Shown: piece after piece, positions 12,820 to 19,989 of the stretch
How positions within the stretch are numbered: position 1 is the stretch's first letter
Layout of the letters: the number at the start of each line of letters is the position of its first letter
IMG/VR virus record: IMGVR_UViG_3300025097_002670
Coordinates: 1-29,021 of that record
Source of the DNA: a virus
Length of the DNA stretch: 29,021 nt
Direction: 5' to 3' (one strand)
Notes under the pieces: generated by a model
Told to the model about the DNA's origin: nothing
Databases searched by the model: none
The model's input: the letters and a program-made list of their open reading frames with translations, nothing else
Program-made: the position numbers and the translations under genes

Positions 12820-15516
12820 ATGACCGTATCAAGAATCGCATCTATTTTAAGGATGTTAAATCAAAACACCCACAACGATCTAGCATCTCTTTATAATAGT
12901 GGAATGGAATGTCAGGTCAACGTTGCACAAGATCTTGGTGAAGCTATTCAAGGTAAATTTGAAGGCAAATCCTGGACAGGATATACAGACGGTGATCAAA
13001 CTTGGAAACCATTTCGCATCCCTTATAATGCGAATTCAACGCCCGAGTATGATGTTACAACACCTATGAATTTTGATCTTGCTGAACATGCTGAAGCTAT
13101 CGGGATGACGGGTTGGGACTGGCAAAATTGTGTTAGCCGTTGGGTCGCTTTTGATTTCGATGCAATTGTAGGTCACTCAGATAAGCATAGTTCTAAACTA
13201 AGTGTTGAGGATCTTGTACGAGTGAAACAAGCAGCCTGTGATATACCGTGGGTGACTGTGCGTCATTCAACAGGTGGACGTGGGTTACACCTGTATGTGT
13301 TTCTTGATCCTGTATCTACAGCCAACCATACAGAACACCAAGCTTTGGCACGTTCTATTTTGTCCCTGATGTCAGGAATTGCACGTTATGATTTCGCATC
13401 CAAGGTTGACATTTGTGGTGGCAATATGTGGATTTGGCATCGTAAGATGCAAAAAAGTCCACAAGCTTTAGACCTCATCAAACAAGGTAAAATACTTAAA
13501 GAAATACCTGCAAATTGGCGTGACCATATAGCTGTTATGAAGGGTAATAGAAAGAAGATCAAACAACGAATACCAGCATCAGAAGAATTACCAGAATTAC
13601 ATGAAAAATTTGATCAAACAGCTGGTCAACAAAATTTAATTGCTTTGGATCTTATACACAAAAAGTTAATTGATTATCTTCATCAAAATTGTTCAAGACA
13701 ATGGTGGTGGGATTCTGATCATCATATGCTTGTCACACATACGTTGGATCTGAAATCAGCACATGAGGCTCTTGCCTTCAAAGGTATTTACGAAACAAGT
13801 TCACCTGGTAATGATGCTGAACAAAACTGTTTCGCTTTTCCAATGCGACAAGGTGCTTGGTCAATCAGACGTTATTCATTAGGTGCAAGTGAACATGCAT
13901 CATGGGAACAAGATGGTCGTGGTTGGACTAAGTGTTACTTGAATTATGAACCCAATCTTAAGATTGCTGCTCTTGCTCATGAAGGACTTGAAAGACCTTC
14001 AGGTGGATATGCTTTCAATTCACTTGCTGACGCAAAAGAAGCTGGATTAGCCGTCGGTTCTGAAATCAAAACACCAGCAGGCATGGACGGTCGTACTGCG
14101 ACCATCAAAATGCATAAAGATCGATCTCGAATCATTGTTGAAATTCCAGCAGAACATCATGATCAACCAGGAGACATGCTCAGTTGGTTACGTGAAAAGA
14201 ATAAGTGGGTAAGGATCTTGAATGCAAATCTCAGTAACGAAGGTGAAGTTGAAACAGAAAGTGTTGATGATTTCTGCCGACATATTGTTACACGTGACGG
14301 CGGAGATGCAGGTTGGATGATTCGAGGTGATGAATGGTGGAGACAAGAACCTTTGACACATGTTAAACTGGCTCTCAAGACACACGGATACAATGCACCA
14401 GAAGTTGATAAAATTGTTGGTGGAAATGTTTGTAAACCATGGCTCTTGACCGTTGCACCCTTTCAATCAGAATATCCAGGCGATAGACAATGGAACAAGA
14501 ACGCTCCACAACTAAAACATGTGCCTAGCAATAATGATACCCTCTCTTTTCCTCATTGGCAAATGATCTTAGATCATGTAGGCAAGGGTTTAGACGTTGC
14601 TGTAATAGAGTCAAATTGGTGCACAAGCAATAATATAGTCTCAGGTTCAGACTATCTTAAATGTTGGGTTGCTTCTTTGTTCCAATATCCACTTCAACCT
14701 CTTCCGTATCTATTTATCTTCTCTGATAAACAGAATACAGGAAAATCCATCCTTCATGAGTCTTTGAATTTGCTTTTCAGTCCCGGATACAGGCGAGCAG
14801 ACCATTCGCTTGGTGGTTCAATTTTCAATGGTGAACTTGAAGGTGCAATTCTTTGTGTAATAGAAGAAACCAATCTTGCTACAAATAAAACAGCTAATGC
14901 AAAGATAAAAGATTGGGTAACTTCACCTATGTTACCTATACACAAAAAAATGTTGACACCTTATGAGGTTATAAATACAACTCATTGGATACATTGTTCT
15001 AATTTCAAAACAGACTGTCCTATATGGCCAGGTGATACACGTATCACAATGATAAATGTACCAGAACTTCCTGTTAATCCAATACCAAAACCAGTCTTTA
15101 TGGAAGTTTTGGCCAAAGAAGCACCAGATTTTCTAGCTGCATTGCTATCACTAGAAATACCAGCTTCAAACGATAGGTTAAGATTACCTGTTCTCAATAC
15201 ACAACAAAAACTTGAAGCAGCTAAGATCAATGAAAATTTAGTTGAAATTTTCTTACGTGAAGCCTGTCATGAAGCACCAGGTTACATGATCTCGTTGGCA
15301 AAATTTGCAGAAGCATACATTGCATGGTTAGACCCCAGCGAACGTATTGGTTTGACAAAACGTAAAATTAGTTCATCTATGCCTGATAGAATTCCTAAAG
15401 GACGAAACCCTTATAATGCAGCATGGTCCTGGGGTAACATATCTTTCAAAGTTCCTGATGAAACTCGATCACCGTTAATTTGTTTTGAAGAAAAACTCGT
15501 AAGCAAGGAAATGTAA
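12820..15516 (+). CDS. Primase-helicase: AEP-type primase fused to SF3 helicase
   Basis: 898-residue replication protein. The N-terminal domain has the archaeo-eukaryotic primase pattern: WVAFDFDAI (108-116, two metal-binding Asp), STGGRGLHLYVF (150-161) and a later VDIC (196-199) that may give the third acid. The C-terminal domain is a D5-like superfamily 3 helicase. It has Walker A SDKQNTGKS (635-643), Walker B AILCVIEE (676-683), a sensor-like HCSN (725-728) and a possible arginine finger in GDTRITMINV. A winged-helix-like end follows. It probably primes and unwinds DNA for the polymerase encoded on the other arm. It is the first gene right of the divergent promoter, with AGGA about 8 bases before the ATG. 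The next gene overlaps it (TAATG). Confidence 0.9.
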   Translation: MTVSRIASILRMLNQNTHNDLASLYNSGMECQVNVAQDLGEAIQGKFEGKSWTGYTDGDQTWKPFRIPYNANSTPEYDVTTPMNFDLAEHAEAIGMTGWDWQNCVSRWVAFDFDAIVGHSDKHSSKLSVEDLVRVKQAACDIPWVTVRHSTGGRGLHLYVFLDPVSTANHTEHQALARSILSLMSGIARYDFASKVDICGGNMWIWHRKMQKSPQALDLIKQGKILKEIPANWRDHIAVMKGNRKKIKQRIPASEELPELHEKFDQTAGQQNLIALDLIHKKLIDYLHQNCSRQWWWDSDHHMLVTHTLDLKSAHEALAFKGIYETSSPGNDAEQNCFAFPMRQGAWSIRRYSLGASEHASWEQDGRGWTKCYLNYEPNLKIAALAHEGLERPSGGYAFNSLADAKEAGLAVGSEIKTPAGMDGRTATIKMHKDRSRIIVEIPAEHHDQPGDMLSWLREKNKWVRILNANLSNEGEVETESVDDFCRHIVTRDGGDAGWMIRGDEWWRQEPLTHVKLALKTHGYNAPEVDKIVGGNVCKPWLLTVAPFQSEYPGDRQWNKNAPQLKHVPSNNDTLSFPHWQMILDHVGKGLDVAVIESNWCTSNNIVSGSDYLKCWVASLFQYPLQPLPYLFIFSDKQNTGKSILHESLNLLFSPGYRRADHSLGGSIFNGELEGAILCVIEETNLATNKTANAKIKDWVTSPMLPIHKKMLTPYEVINTTHWIHCSNFKTDCPIWPGDTRITMINVPELPVNPIPKPVFMEVLAKEAPDFLAALLSLEIPASNDRLRLPVLNTQQKLEAAKINENLVEIFLREACHEAPGYMISLAKFAEAYIAWLDPSERIGLTKRKISSSMPDRIPKGRNPYNAAWSWGNISFKVPDETRSPLICFEEKLVSKEM

Positions 15517-15707
15517 TGAAATTTATTACACGTTGGAATGGATCATTGTTTCAGGGTGTAGGTTACTGCAAAGAACCAGGTTGGTTTAATGTATGGTGTG
15601 GACCTTTTGATCTTGATTGTTTTAATTTTGAAACATACAGAAGTGTAAATCTTAGGATCTTCTGGTGGTGTTTTTACTTGAAAAAGGATAAGAAAACATG
15701 GAAATAA
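15516..15707 (+). CDS. Small aromatic-rich hypothetical protein
   Basis: 63-residue protein with many aromatic and cysteine residues (about six Trp, several Phe and Tyr, three Cys) and a basic end (KKDKKTWK). There is one short hydrophobic run (LRIFWWCFYL), probably too short and too aromatic for a normal span. The ATG overlaps the primase-helicase stop (TAATG), and its end overlaps the kinase start by 10 bases, so it is coupled to both. The family is not recognised. Confidence 0.6.
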   Translation: MKFITRWNGSLFQGVGYCKEPGWFNVWCGPFDLDCFNFETYRSVNLRIFWWCFYLKKDKKTWK

Positions 15708-16255
15708 TTTACGTAATGGGTGTTACATGTGTAGGTAAGTCTACTTTCATGCAACGTTCAGTCGACATCATGGGTAACAAGATCGGACTCGTGGAAGTCG
15801 GCAAGGAAATGCGTAAGCGTTATCCTCCAGAACGATTTCGTGGTCAAGCAGCAATGGCTGACACAGAAGATGAAATTTTTGAAATTTACACCAAACAATT
15901 AAAATCTCAGTTGGATAAAGAAATTATCTTAGTTGACGGTCAACCTCGTTTTGAATCTCAAGTCCCAAGGATCTGGAATCAACATCCTGAAATTTCGAAA
16001 AGTTGTCTTTGGTTGCATATTTCTGATTGTGTGATACAGGGACGAATACGTGAACGGTTCTCTATTGAAGATCCAACTGACTGTTTTGAAAAAGGTACAC
16101 AAGCAGCAAAACGTGATCTCGCACAACAACGTGTGACCAATGACAAGATTCAACTGTTTCCTGTTCTTTGGTTACTCATAAGTCGTGGTGTCAAGATAAC
16201 ACCACTTGAACATCTTTCCGATTTCAATCATCGACTTTTCTGGAAAGGATACTGA
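15698..16255 (+). CDS. Adenylate-kinase-like P-loop nucleotide kinase
   Basis: 185-residue P-loop kinase. The Walker A is GVTCVGKST (8-16). A VDGQPRFESQ segment, like the LDGFPR block of adenylate and other NMP kinases, holds the acceptor site. An RIRERF-PTDCFEK lid-like region is followed by a helical end. It most likely phosphorylates a (d)NMP to the diphosphate, helping the reductase and deaminase feed the polymerase. An RNA or polynucleotide kinase is a less likely alternative. The ATG at 15698 lies behind AAAAGGA and overlaps the previous gene; its TGA overlaps the start of a 47-residue gene (TGATG). Confidence 0.8.
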   Translation: MEIIYVMGVTCVGKSTFMQRSVDIMGNKIGLVEVGKEMRKRYPPERFRGQAAMADTEDEIFEIYTKQLKSQLDKEIILVDGQPRFESQVPRIWNQHPEISKSCLWLHISDCVIQGRIRERFSIEDPTDCFEKGTQAAKRDLAQQRVTNDKIQLFPVLWLLISRGVKITPLEHLSDFNHRLFWKGY

Positions 16256-16398
16256 TGATAAGAAAACCTGATGAAGTCACATGGGCCAACATAGGCAAAT
16301 CATGTTTGTTGGGTTGGGACAAACAAGAATTTTTTGTTAACCGAATTACTTTGTCCATTTTCCTTGGTTCTTTGGTTTTAAGGTGGCACTTTGCCTGA
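16255..16398 (+). CDS. 47-residue putative small membrane protein
   Basis: Short open frame beginning MIRKPDEVTWANIGKS and ending in a hydrophobic stretch (ITLSIFLGSLVLRWHFA) that could be one membrane helix with the C-terminus at the far side. The ATG overlaps the kinase stop (TGATG at 16253-16257), which is the main support for translation. No separate ribosome-binding site is evident. The function is unknown. Confidence 0.5.
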   Translation: MIRKPDEVTWANIGKSCLLGWDKQEFFVNRITLSIFLGSLVLRWHFA

Positions 16399-16438
16399 AT
16401 GGTGTAAGAACAACTCAACCAATCAACGGAGAATACAA

Positions 16439-16744
16439 ATGTTGGAATTCACCTACGCAAATGTTCCACCACCCGCTGCAAGAGCACCCGGAAAACTCAA
16501 CACCAACCGTATCCGGCTCTGGTGGGACAACGATGTGCTCAAGTATGATCGCCGCTACGTGAGCAAAGATGGTAGCGTGAGCGATAACCCTATCGAACAC
16601 ACTTTCACCGGAACGTCAGTGCTCCACGTCGCCAAAAATATCCACTGGGGCTGCTGTGGCTGGTCCGCTGGTGGGCACCAACTCACCCAACTGCAAGACC
16701 TTATCAGGGAAACCGTCGAACCGGATGCAAATGGAACTCACTGA
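16439..16744 (+). CDS. Small protein with GC-rich, C-ending codons
   Basis: 101-residue protein, MLEFTYANVPPPAARAPGK at the start, then RIRLWWDNDVLKYDRRYVSKDGS and a CCGWSAGGHQLTQLQDLIRE helix. The frame is open 16 codons further upstream, but GGAG 7 bases before the ATG at 16439 decides the start. Third codon positions are mostly C or G (CTC, AAC, ACC, ATC, CGC), sharply unlike the A/T-ending genes on both sides. That points to selection for high expression or to recent acquisition. No family is recognised. It has an upstream gap of 40 bases and a downstream gap of 68 bases, so it may have its own mRNA. Nothing else is visible in those gaps. Confidence 0.75.
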   Translation: MLEFTYANVPPPAARAPGKLNTNRIRLWWDNDVLKYDRRYVSKDGSVSDNPIEHTFTGTSVLHVAKNIHWGCCGWSAGGHQLTQLQDLIRETVEPDANGTH

Positions 16745-16812
16745 ATTTGAAGAAATTTGTATGCTGAAAATCGTGCAGTACCGATGATTAAAATAACAGT
16801 GGAAGGAACAAA

Positions 16813-17709
16813 ATGTCCGATGATTTTCTGAATGATTTATTTGATCTTGGATCAGATAACGATCTCAAAGACACAACACGTAAGTTTCAAAAGGCTCCAT
16901 TTGGTTGGGTTGGTGGAAAAGCCAAGAGCCTCCCAACCTTGATTCCAATCTTAAAAAGCCATTTATGTAACAAATGGATTGATGTCTTTGGAGGATCTGG
17001 TATCGTTTCTTTGAACATGCCCGATTGTCCTTTAATGGTATTCAATGATGCATATTCAGGGATCGTAGATTTTTATCGTTGCTTACAATTGGGAAGTATG
17101 ACACAGGATCTTATACATCAACTTGGTAATTTACGACACCCATTATCTCGTGAAGAATGGGAGCGATGTCGTGCAACTTGGTGTGAAACAGATGATCCTG
17201 TTGAACGTGCAGCTAAATGGTATTATATGATCCGTTGCTCGGTCATTGCAAAAGGTCAATGCTTTGGACGTGCAACGAATGGTATACCACCTTTTAAGAT
17301 TCCCAAATCACTTGAAGTATTTGAATCTATTCACTGGAACATTCGTCGCTTCCAACTTGAAAATTTAGATTTCAAATTGATTCTTCGTGACTATGATAGT
17401 GAAGATGCTTTGTTCTATCTTGATCCACCATACGTAGGTACTGATCCTGGAATCTACAAAATAAAATTCAAGGAAAGTGATCTGCGGGAAATGTTGTCAA
17501 TAATTGGCACAATGAAAGGCACAGTCATTTTAAGTGGGTATGATAGTCCACTTATTCATTCAATGCACTATTGGACAGATCATACTAAATGGTCAGCAAG
17601 TGTATATGCTGAACCTCAAGCATACCATGAAGAAAATTACAAAGCTGACAAACAAAATGTCCAAACTATTGGTATATCAGAAGAACACCTTTGGATAAAG
17701 GAAGCATAA
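16813..17709 (+). CDS. dam: Dam-like N6-adenine DNA methyltransferase
   Basis: 298-residue D12-class adenine methyltransferase. The family order is clear: FGWVGGKAKSL (30-40, the AdoMet-binding entry), WIDVFGGSGIVSL (55-67, motif I) and VFNDAYSGIVDFYR (76-89). The catalytic motif IV is YLDPPYVG (202-209), followed by VILSGYDS and a C-terminal KQNVQTIGI end. The length suits T4/E. coli Dam-type enzymes (usually 260-280 residues), with a roughly 25-residue acidic N-terminal extension. It probably methylates an adenine in a short site, often GATC, protecting phage DNA from restriction. The target cannot be read off. A strong ribosome site, GGAAGGA, precedes the ATG. The stop overlaps the exonuclease start (TAATG). 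Confidence 0.9.
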   Translation: MSDDFLNDLFDLGSDNDLKDTTRKFQKAPFGWVGGKAKSLPTLIPILKSHLCNKWIDVFGGSGIVSLNMPDCPLMVFNDAYSGIVDFYRCLQLGSMTQDLIHQLGNLRHPLSREEWERCRATWCETDDPVERAAKWYYMIRCSVIAKGQCFGRATNGIPPFKIPKSLEVFESIHWNIRRFQLENLDFKLILRDYDSEDALFYLDPPYVGTDPGIYKIKFKESDLREMLSIIGTMKGTVILSGYDSPLIHSMHYWTDHTKWSASVYAEPQAYHEENYKADKQNVQTIGISEEHLWIKEA

Positions 17710-18341
17710 TGGCTGAATCAATGCAACATCTTAACCAGCATCTTCTGTGTTCAATTGATACAGAATTAACTGGTTTACGTCCAGGCTATCATGAAATTGT
17801 GCAAATATCTATTTGCCCTCTTAATGCAAAACTTGAACCTTCAACAGTTTATCCTGTTTTTGATATTTATCTCAAACCAAACTATCCTGAGCGTATCGAC
17901 TCCGAAGCTCGTCGTAAATCAGGAGATGTTATTCAAAAAGCTCTTGATACTGGAATGGATCGTATGGCTGCTGCGGATCTTTTAGAAAATTGGAATACAG
18001 AACTTCATCTTCCTGAAAAGAAACGAATTGTTCCACTTGGTTTCAACTATGCAGCTTTTGATAAACCCCACATCCAGGAATGGATTGGTTGGGAACACTA
18101 TAATGCAATGTTTGACTCCAGGATTCGAGATTTATTTGTCATAGCTTGTATGATGAATGATTTTGCAGATTTTAATGCAATGGAAATACCATTTCCTAGG
18201 TTAATGACACTGACAACCGTGGCTCGTCGTCTTGGTGTTGATGTTGATGATCTCAGAACACATGACTCATTATACGACTGTGACATAACACGTCGTGGTT
18301 ATGTAAAAACTTTAACAACTTTTTTTAATCCGGTGGTATGA
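17709..18341 (+). CDS. DEDD-family 3'-5' exonuclease (DnaQ/RNase T-like)
   Basis: 210-residue stand-alone exonuclease. Exo I is SIDTELTGL (15-23, Asp 17 and Glu 19). Exo II is GFNYAAFDKPHI (about 117-128). Exo III is THDSLYDCDIT, in the HxxxxD form, so it is the DEDDh type. The stretch LTTVARRLGVDV before Exo III is typical of DnaQ-like proteins. It may proofread, process 3' ends or degrade host RNA; the polymerase already has its own exonuclease domain. The start is the ATG at 17709, overlapping the methyltransferase TAA and preceded by AAAGGA; an in-frame ATG 18 bases upstream has no such site. The stop overlaps the next gene (ATGA). Confidence 0.85.
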   Translation: MAESMQHLNQHLLCSIDTELTGLRPGYHEIVQISICPLNAKLEPSTVYPVFDIYLKPNYPERIDSEARRKSGDVIQKALDTGMDRMAAADLLENWNTELHLPEKKRIVPLGFNYAAFDKPHIQEWIGWEHYNAMFDSRIRDLFVIACMMNDFADFNAMEIPFPRLMTLTTVARRLGVDVDDLRTHDSLYDCDITRRGYVKTLTTFFNPVV

Positions 18342-18520
18342 TGGAACATGAAAAACCTTGGTGGGCACCAAAAATGAAGTCTATAGTGAGAGCTATACTG
18401 GCAATCATGCTCACTGGTGCAGCAATTGTGTCAACTTTTTATTCTAGCTTAGCTTCTGAAGCTTTGTACGGATTAGCTGGATCTGCGATCACATTCTATT
18501 TTACTGAAAACGGAGACTGA
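18338..18520 (+). CDS. Small membrane protein
   Basis: 60-residue protein with an amphipathic N-terminus (EHEKPWWAPKMKS), a clear membrane helix (about 15-36, VRAILAIMLTGAAIVSTFYSS) and a second hydrophobic segment (about 41-56, ALYGLAGSAITFYF), ending in an acidic tail. This two-span layout is seen in small holins and in other phage membrane proteins. It sits in the early/nucleotide operon rather than beside a lysis cassette, so a holin call is not safe. Translation is coupled to the exonuclease by ATGA. A second ATG immediately follows the first. Confidence 0.65.
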   Translation: MMEHEKPWWAPKMKSIVRAILAIMLTGAAIVSTFYSSLASEALYGLAGSAITFYFTENGD

Positions 18521-18522
18521 GC

Positions 18523-18624
18523 ATGAAATACATCTTCCACAGTCCTGTTAACTTCGGTGGCGGGGAGTCACTTGAAATCACCTATGATGGAAGTGGTGAT
18601 CCTATGTACTTTGGTGACAAATAG
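18523..18624 (+). CDS. 33-residue microprotein
   Basis: Short frame starting MKYIFHSPVNFGGGESLEIT and ending in FGDK. It begins 2 bases after the membrane-protein stop and has a good GGAG ribosome site 7 bases before the ATG. It is followed 10 bases later by dcd. The composition is plausible for a small beta-hairpin protein. No family is recognised; the ribosome site and exact fit between two genes are the evidence. Confidence 0.5.
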   Translation: MKYIFHSPVNFGGGESLEITYDGSGDPMYFGDK

Positions 18625-18634
18625 AAAGAGCAAA

Positions 18635-19171
18635 ATGAGCATCTTAACAGGTCGCGAGATCATGCTACATGTGCAGACAGGTGCAATAGGAATTGATCCC
18701 TACAAAGAAGAAAACATTGGTCCAAATAGTTACAACTTAACACTCTCACCTGTATTGAAAGTATATGAAGAAGTTGTACTTGATTGCAAACACGATAACC
18801 GAATTCGTAGAATTGAAATTCCTACAGAAGGTTATATTCTGCAACCAGGAACCCTGTATCTAGGAAAGACACAAGAATTCACACGTACAGACAAACACGT
18901 CCCCATGATAGAAGGACGTTCATCCTTCGCCCGTTTGGGTATGGCCATACATGTGACTGGTGGGTTCGGAGACCTTGGATTTCAAGGTAATTGGACTTTA
19001 GAAATTATCGTGATACATCCCTTACGTGTCTATCCATACATGAAAGTATGTCAGATATTTTACCATGAACCAATAGGTCCAACAGACATTACCTATGACG
19101 GTAAATATCAAGGTGATCGAGATGTAAGATCAAGTCAGATACATACTGAACTTAATCCTCAGGAAGAATAG
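18635..19171 (+). CDS. dcd: dCTP deaminase
   Basis: 178-residue enzyme of the dCTP deaminase/dUTPase fold, which converts dCTP to dUTP (some members go on to dUMP), supplying thymidylate synthesis. Visible signatures: NIGPNSYNLTLSP (28-40), YLGKTQEFTR (75-84), EGRSSFARLGMAIH (93-106) and GFGDLGFQGNWTLEI (110-124) with the catalytic Glu at about 123. The usual Asp of the SYDLRL box is Asn here. Open sequence extends 26 codons upstream in another gene's territory; the ATG at 18635, with AAAGAG before it, fits the family N-terminus. The last 20 bases overlap the end of a convergent gene on the other strand. Confidence 0.92.
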   Translation: MSILTGREIMLHVQTGAIGIDPYKEENIGPNSYNLTLSPVLKVYEEVVLDCKHDNRIRRIEIPTEGYILQPGTLYLGKTQEFTRTDKHVPMIEGRSSFARLGMAIHVTGGFGDLGFQGNWTLEIIVIHPLRVYPYMKVCQIFYHEPIGPTDITYDGKYQGDRDVRSSQIHTELNPQEE

Positions 19172-19409
19172 GAATATTAAGTTTACCTTCAATTCGAGAT
19201 AAAGATTTCCGAATCGATGCAAGCTCATTCTCTAATTGTTGCACTCTTCGTTCACCTGATGTAGCATACATACTTTTTTCACGACTAGCATCTGAAAAAG
19301 ACTGAGATGCTATTTTTGCAATATGTTCATCTGATATTCGAAAAGCCAAAGCTGTTCCTAGGTTACTGATAGCTAATGCTGTCAGTAATGTCGTAATCCA
19401 TTTCCACAT
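19152..19409 (-). CDS. Membrane-anchored coiled-coil protein
   Basis: 85-residue protein: an N-terminal hydrophobic segment (MWKWITTLLTALAISNLGTALAF, a membrane anchor or signal peptide), then a charged helix with heptad-like leucines (VQQLENELASIRKSLSRIEGKL). The start is the ATG at 19409, with AAGGAG 6 bases upstream; an earlier in-frame ATG lacks this. The overall plan resembles inner-membrane spanins and other tail-operon membrane proteins, but no periplasmic partner gene is recognised nearby. It is the last gene of the minus-strand tail arm and overlaps the end of dcd tail-to-tail by 20 bases. Confidence 0.7.
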   Translation of the reverse strand: MWKWITTLLTALAISNLGTALAFRISDEHIAKIASQSFSDASREKSMYATSGERRVQQLENELASIRKSLSRIEGKLNIPILPED

Positions 19410-19472
19410 AACTAACTCCTTATTTGAATCTTTATTGGTTGACATAAATATCCTTTTCTTTAATTTTGAATT

Positions 19473-19694
19473 TTAAAATAATCCTTTTGGACATTCACGT
19501 TTTGCCCTAAAAAGAATTCGAATGTGATCTTCAAAGTCACATCCAATTACTTTACAACTTTTGCCTGTAAATTTCTCACAAGTTTTACAATACTTAAAAC
19601 GATCTTGTATCTCAGGATATGTTAAATCTGCTGTTACAGGATTATTCCTATTAAAAGCTGTAAGCATTCGTTGTGCATAGACACCATTATCCAT
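19473..19694 (-). CDS. Small cysteine-cluster protein
   Basis: 73-residue protein with a CKTC-x6-CKVIGC cluster plus a final Cys (RECPKGLF), probably one zinc site or iron-sulfur-like cluster. The N-terminal half is helical (YAQRMLTAFNRNNP). Its ATG lies inside the end of the upstream gene (8-bp overlap). Small proteins with this CxxC-C-C arrangement are common in tail operons of long-tailed phages, but I do not recognise the family or function. Confidence 0.65.
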   Translation of the reverse strand: MDNGVYAQRMLTAFNRNNPVTADLTYPEIQDRFKYCKTCEKFTGKSCKVIGCDFEDHIRILFRAKRECPKGLF

Positions 19695-19989
19695 ATTGCC
19701 TGAGTCTTTTCATATGAAACCAAGATCGACCACTAGGAAGAGTCACAGGTACAGACTCATCAGTAGCAACAGGGAATACACGTATTCTAAGAATATCACC
19801 TTTTTCAACAGCTAGTACCATACTACCTGTAAGAGTGATAACAGATGCTAAATCTTCAGCATCTGAATATTCCAAGTCACGTTTCTTCACACCGTTTACT
19901 TGGAACTCTATTCTAGCACCACTTGTAGCACCAGCAGATAAACCACAAAAAACTTGTGTGCTTGGTTTGCCTCGTGTTGTTAACGGCAT
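19687..19989 (-). CDS. Hypothetical beta-rich protein
   Basis: 100-residue protein, strongly beta-like (VITLTGSMVLAVEKGDILRIRVFPVATDESVPVTLP), possibly a virion or tail decoration protein or carbohydrate-contact domain. The start is ATG 19989, with GAGGG 6 bases before it and a TGATG overlap with the glycosyltransferase stop; a GTG one codon earlier is possible. No family is recognised. Confidence 0.65.
   Translation of the reverse strand: MPLTTRGKPSTQVFCGLSAGATSGARIEFQVNGVKKRDLEYSDAEDLASVITLTGSMVLAVEKGDILRIRVFPVATDESVPVTLPSGRSWFHMKRLRQYG

Noticed and set aside
16731-16787. 18-codon reading frame overlapping the end of the codon-biased gene
   Set aside because: No ribosome-binding site before its ATG and it ends 25 bases before the next gene; probably chance.
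18557-18634. N-terminal extension of dCTP deaminase
   Set aside because: The added residues do not belong to the family and overlap the 33-codon gene; the ATG at 18635 has its own purine-rich site and fits the family N-terminus.
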